Origin: Ampelocalamus luodianensis
Lineage: Eukaryota > Streptophyta > Magnoliopsida > Poales > Poaceae
DNA: 64,000 nt
Assembly: GCA_036346255.1 (NCBI GenBank)
Contig: CM070622.1
Location: 25,508,751 to 25,572,750, forward strand
Direction of reading: 5' to 3'
Position numbers and translations under genes: made by a program. The notes below the pieces were generated by a model. It worked only from the letters and a program-made list of their open reading frames with translations, was not told the DNA's origin and did no database searches. This document shows positions 60,446-64,000 of this stretch, piece after piece; positions within the stretch are counted from its first letter, which is position 1, and every line of letters starts with the position of its first letter.

Positions 60446-61423
60446 GGTTCTTTGCTATTGAGATTTGTTTTGAGCTTCCAGTGGTTCTCTTAATACTTGT
60501 AGCTAATGAGTGTGCTTTCCCAGTTAAAAAATGTTGCTAACTTCAATCATTTTTTTGGGTCTGTTGTGACATTTTCTGCATTTATGAAGGAATGTGTCAA
60601 AAGACGAGCTCTAATGTATTTCAAGAACAACCCCTTCTGCTCGGAGACAGCTAAAAAAATGATGCAATTGAGTCTCTCGGATATATGCTACAATGACATT
60701 CGACCATTTGACAAGGCTCCATGAAGTATGTTCATGACAGCAATAAAGTGAACTAAGTTTGTGCACGCGTGTTGGGATAGTTTTGTTTCCCTTCAGAAGA
60801 TTGTAGTTCAGCAAACCGTGACAATAAAATCCAGAAATTTTGTGCTAGAGCAAAGTTGTGTTCGTCACGATACGTGTCCACGAACAATATAACAAATTAT
60901 TTAATGTAATTCAATTCTTTTACATGACAAATGTACACGTTGCAGTGACAAGGATTTCATCATATATGATCAAATAATATTTTGTCTCTTTGGTATTTGT
61001 TTGGTCGGCTAATATTTGCTTTTCTATATTAATTTCTTTCATTACACAATGTCCAAAATTTATACATGCATGCACGTTAAAATTTGCAATTTATTTGGTT
61101 AGACCTTGGTGCGCACATGCATGTATGTACGAGCGATATCTATTTTGTTTTTTATGTACACTTGTATGTATCGTCATATTTTCAATTTCTATGCAAAAAT
61201 AAGTTTAAATACATGTATAAACATGTCCTCTAAATCCTTCAGGGCAATTTAGACTTCTTATCCTTCACACACAACTCAAGAAGCCAACAACCCATAAAAA
61301 GCCAGACTACCAAACAACTTAGTTTGACTTAAAAGCTAAGAGGCTTATAAACTGATTAAGGCAAAAAAAAACTGGCTTTAAGCCGTAAGCTAAAAAGACT
61401 AAACCTAAACAAACAGGGCCATA

Positions 61424-61600
61424 TTTTTCCAGTGCAAAAGTTCATGCAAAAAGAAAATCATGGGAAGTATTTGTTTAACCCACCACCTAATTGCCTCCCT
61501 TTACGTACCTTGAATCACACCCCTCATCATCACTAAGCTCCCCATCATCACCTTTTCAGCCCTCATAAAACAAAGTTTTAAGCACCATGAGTCCATGACA
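61424..61600. other. Short intergenic stretch
   Basis: Nothing was recognised between the TIR element and the probable start of the copia 4 LTR. Confidence 0.4.
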
Positions 61601-61898
61601 GGAACTAGCACTACTGCATTGTGTCTGTGCAAGGAGTTACCGTAGAACAAGGGTTCATGAGGTCGTATCCTCCCTTTTGACTGTTATCAAAATCTGTACA
61701 GGATCTCGTATTATGGAATGCAATCTTTTATATTGCCGGTTGTTATTGTAGCCCGTCCGGCACAGGATTCTTTCCTTCTTTCCCACATGCCCTTCCTTTT
61801 CTGTTGTGCTGGGTTGTAATCCTCATATATACACCTTGCTGACTATATATAAAACACACAAATCAATTTGGGCTCCCCGCGGCAATAATCATCTTACA
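61601..61898 (+). repeat. Probable 5' LTR of copia 4
   Basis: The end ATCATCTTACA at 61898 directly precedes a canonical primer site, so this is the LTR 3' boundary. A TATA box ACTATATATAAAAC lies at about 61843. The left boundary is uncertain (TGTGTCTGTGCAAGG at 61619 is one candidate), because the partner LTR is outside the window. Confidence 0.6.
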
Positions 61899-61910
61899 TG
61901 GTATCAGAGC
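61899..61910 (+). promoter_or_regulatory. Primer-binding site of copia 4
   Basis: TGGTATCAGAGC is the classical complement of the 3' end of plant initiator tRNA-Met, used for minus-strand priming in copia elements. It directly abuts the LTR. Confidence 0.92.
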
Positions 61911-62084
61911 ACCAGACGATTTCCTTGCCTCGGCTCGCCATCTCCTTCCTCCTCCGTCGCCATGAGCATGGAGTCCAGCTCCCCCTCTCGTTCCTCCACC
62001 TCCATCTCCTCCTCATCCGCACCGCTCTCATCTGTGAACGTGGCTATGTTCCACTCTTCAGCCATCCCAGCCGTCAACATCTAA

Positions 62085-62880
62085 ACCAATGTTCCGATTG
62101 TTTTGGATCTGAAGGAATCCAACTACCCCCAATGGCGCCGCTTCTTCGACATGGTGCTTGACAAGTTCTGTCTCACCCATCACGTTGATGGCTTTGACCC
62201 TAAATCGGACAATGTCACCTGGATGCAAGACGACTTCAGTGCCGTCTCCTGGTTGTACACCACCATCTCCTTGGAGATTCTTGGTATTTTCATGCAGTTG
62301 AATGACAACGTTCGCTCTGTCTGGGCAAGCATTGAGTCTATCTTCCGCGATAGCAAGCTTACCCGGGCCACCTACATCGAGGCGGAATTCCCTAATCTCT
62401 TCTAGGGTGACATGTCTATCACTGCCTACTGCCATCGCATGAAGACACTTGCGGACAGCCTTTGCAACATCGATCAACCGGTGACAGACTAGGCACTGGT
62501 CCTTATCACGCTCATGGCCTCAACCCCAAGTACCACAATGCAGTGTCCATCCTTACGATGCAGGTTTCCTTCCTGGACTTCCTCTGAGCGAGATCATATC
62601 TCCTCCTTGAGGAAAACCAGTTTGAGCAGACGACAAAGTTCGCAGCGACCATGATGCTCTACTCCTAGTCCTCCTTGTCTAGAAACAACGGCTGCGGTGA
62701 TCGTAGTGACTCCGGTGAGCGATCTGATCACAAGAACCGTAAGAAAAGAACGATGACAACTCCTCATCACATCGCCCAAGCATTCCATGCCGACCCAACC
62801 CTGGATGCCTTGTTTCAACCATTGGACAGGTGTCGTACAGGCATGGCCAGCCACCTGGAATAGTTCACGTGCGCTAGGGG
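62085..62880 (+). pseudogene. copia 4 gag
   Basis: VPIVLDLKESNYPQWRRFFD, then LDKFCLTHHVDGFDPKSD, WLYTTISLEILGIFMQLNDN, SIESIFRDSKLTRATYIEAE and ITAYCHRMKTLADSLCNIDQ form a copia gag domain (Retrotran_gag/UBN2 type). TAG stops after FPNLF (62403) and after VTD (about 62489), and a frame shift near 62520, break it. A basic stretch (SDHKNRKKRTMTT) may be the RNA-binding tail. Confidence 0.88.
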
Positions 62881-63099
62881 TCCCTGGCGTTCTCGGGTCG
62901 CACCCTGGTGCAAATCCACCCTAGGCCTTCACTACCTTTCCTAGTACTCCAACCAACCTCTTCCACACTTCATTTGTATTCCCCTGTGCTTCTCCACAGT
63001 TCATGATGGTGTTGCTCCAACACTCCCAACCGACATGGGATCAGTTCATACTGATCGCCTCATTGAACAACATATCGGTGCAGCAGTAGCCCTCTAGCA

Positions 63100-63310
63100 G
63101 TGAGGAGTGGTTCATGGACATGGGCTCCAGCGCCCACATGTCATCTGGTTTTGATAACCTTTGCTCCACCTCTCCCTCAGTTCCCTCCCCATATTATTGT
63201 CAGCAATGGTTCTAAATTGCCGATCACTCATTCCGACTCCGCCTTTATTCCCACCTCTTCCTCTACTCTTCTCTTGCACAATGTTCTCATTGCTCCTACC
63301 CTCATCATGA
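63100..63310 (+). pseudogene. copia 4 protease
   Basis: WFMDMGSSAHMSSGF matches the copia protease start WFMDTGAS/AHM; the D-T-G triad reads D-M-G. After a frame change, PPHIIVSNGSKLPITHSDSA and LHNVLIAPTLI match the rest of the domain. The copia similarity ends at about 63310. Confidence 0.8.
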
Positions 63311-63580
63311 TGAGGACATCCCTACGACCACTACTCTGTGTGCATGAGACTGTACATGAAGCACCAACCGGTCCATTGACCAGAGCTCGAACCAAGCTTC
63401 TAAACCAACATGTGTTTTTATTTCTTAATGAGTCTCCTATTGATTATACTGAGAATTGGCTACTACCTACAAATACTTTGTGCATTCTCAGGTTCGAACA
63501 TTGTGAAAACTTCAGATGCAAAGCAATGGAGGACTTGGGAAGATCAAAGGAAGTCACCTTGTGCTATCTCGTCCAAGCTG
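63311..63580 (+). pseudogene. gypsy-like fragment fused to copia 4
   Basis: Right after the protease the frame reads HEAPTGPLTRARTKLLNQHV. The GP(L/I/M)TRARA...LN motif is typical of the tail of grass gypsy polyproteins, not copia. The expected copia integrase is missing. This suggests a recombined or nested element whose remainder is beyond the window. Confidence 0.45.
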
Positions 63581-63584
63581 TACA

Positions 63585-63830
63585 ACCAGGTCTACCAGCC
63601 CTACGACGAGGTCTGCCAGCCCTACGATCAGGTCTGCCAACTCTACGACCAGGTCTCAAGCTCTACGACCAGTTTTTGAAGATGTACGACCAGTTCTGGA
63701 AGATTTACGACCAGTTTGCCAAATTCTACGACCAGTTCCGGAAGGTTTACGACTAGGTTTTTGACCAGGTCTATGATCAGGGTTACGACCAGGGCTATGA
63801 TCAGGTCCACGACTAGGTCTTGAATAGTGC
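63585..63830 (+). repeat. CTACGACCAG minisatellite
   Basis: A unit of 18-27 bp with the core CTACGACCAG(G/T)T is repeated about twelve times. In one frame it encodes repeats like YDQVCQPYDQVCQLYDQ, in another YDQFWKIYDQFAKFYDQF, a seven- to nine-residue period. Stops follow at 63757-63766. Confidence 0.85.
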
Positions 63831-63858
63831 TTGGCTGGAGGCAGTACTCGACGGAAGC

Positions 63859-63965
63859 CGTGCTAGGCGGGAACAGTGCTCGGTGGGAACAGTAATCGGC
63901 ACGACCCGTATTCGGTGTGAACAGTGCTCGATGTAAACAGTACTCGATGTGAACAGTATCTTTTC
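63859..63965 (+). repeat. GAACAGTRCTCGRTG repeats
   Basis: About six imperfect copies of a 16-20 bp unit with the core GAACAGT. The same core forms the series at 2487-2585 in copia 1. Confidence 0.75.
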
Positions 63966-64000
63966 GAATCGGAGTCTATTTTTGGAATCCTTAGTCGAAT

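Larger units (their letters stand above)
59169..61420. mobile_element. DNA transposon of 2.25 kb with GGCC(T/C)TGTTTGTTTA ends
   Basis: The left end GGCCTTGTTTGTTTATGTTT and the right end (reverse complement GGCCCTGTTTGTTTAGGTTT) match in 18 of 20 bases. AGCTTATAA/AAGCTTAAG-type palindromic motifs follow on both sides for about 100 bp. ATA flanks both ends as a possible 3-bp target duplication. No transposase was recognised, so it is non-autonomous and its superfamily is uncertain (PIF/Harbinger-like or hAT-like). It carries a Pro/Ala-coding minisatellite. Confidence 0.65.

Overview
The window is eukaryotic nuclear DNA from a plant, almost certainly a grass. It contains one spliced plant gene whose exons join into a complete KORRIGAN-type cellulase. 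Nearly everything else is Ty1/copia and Ty3/gypsy retrotransposon sequence, DNA transposons, SINEs, one LINE and decayed fragments of plant genes. No bacterial-type operons, CRISPR arrays or tRNA/rRNA genes were seen. The species cannot be named from the sequence alone.

Layout. 1-1.9 kb: flank with a broken 5' piece of a ribosomal protein L11 gene. 1,893-15,359: copia element 1 (+ strand, 274-bp LTRs, TSD TGTAC). It is interrupted by a truncated chromovirus-like gypsy element on the - strand (5,057 to about 11,550; 4.9-kb LTR, integrase, chromodomain). 15,947-19,437 (-): the only apparently intact gene, a membrane-anchored GH9 endo-1,4-beta-glucanase in six exons encoding 617 residues. 19,828-26,969: copia element 2, related to element 1 (TSD GTTTG), inserted 390 bp upstream of the GH9 start codon. 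27-29 kb: AT-rich DNA with short degenerate repeats. 28,958-33,053 and 33,417-38,341: two giant gypsy solo LTRs in opposite orientations.

40,703-41,640: a palindromic Mutator-like element with a 9-bp TSD. 41,747-44,202 (-): a chimeric pseudogene in which about 1.9 kb of a MATE transporter gene, introns included, replaces a short piece of exon 1 of a Miro GTPase gene. 45,235-46,274: hAT-like element. 46,333-47,289: 5'-truncated LINE. 47,410-47,765: MITE. 48,041-48,743: broken beta-tubulin fragment. 49,594-49,902: chloroplast rpoC1 fragment next to probable further organelle DNA. 51,997-56,676 (-): decayed copia element 3 with a SINE in its leader. 56.7-61.4 kb: tandem duplications, a small hAT MITE, a second SINE and a 2.25-kb TIR element. 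From about 61.6 kb to the right edge: copia element 4 (PBS, gag, protease), passing into a gypsy-like fragment and minisatellites.

The elements are genomic parasites at different stages of decay and have no shared pathway. The one functional story is the GH9 gene, expected to act in cellulose synthesis and cell-wall assembly, with a retrotransposon LTR placed in its upstream region. No credible previously undescribed functional system was found. The most unusual structures are the Miro/MATE chimera, the duplicated MATE exon, the palindromic MULE and the conserved leader hairpin of the two related copia elements.
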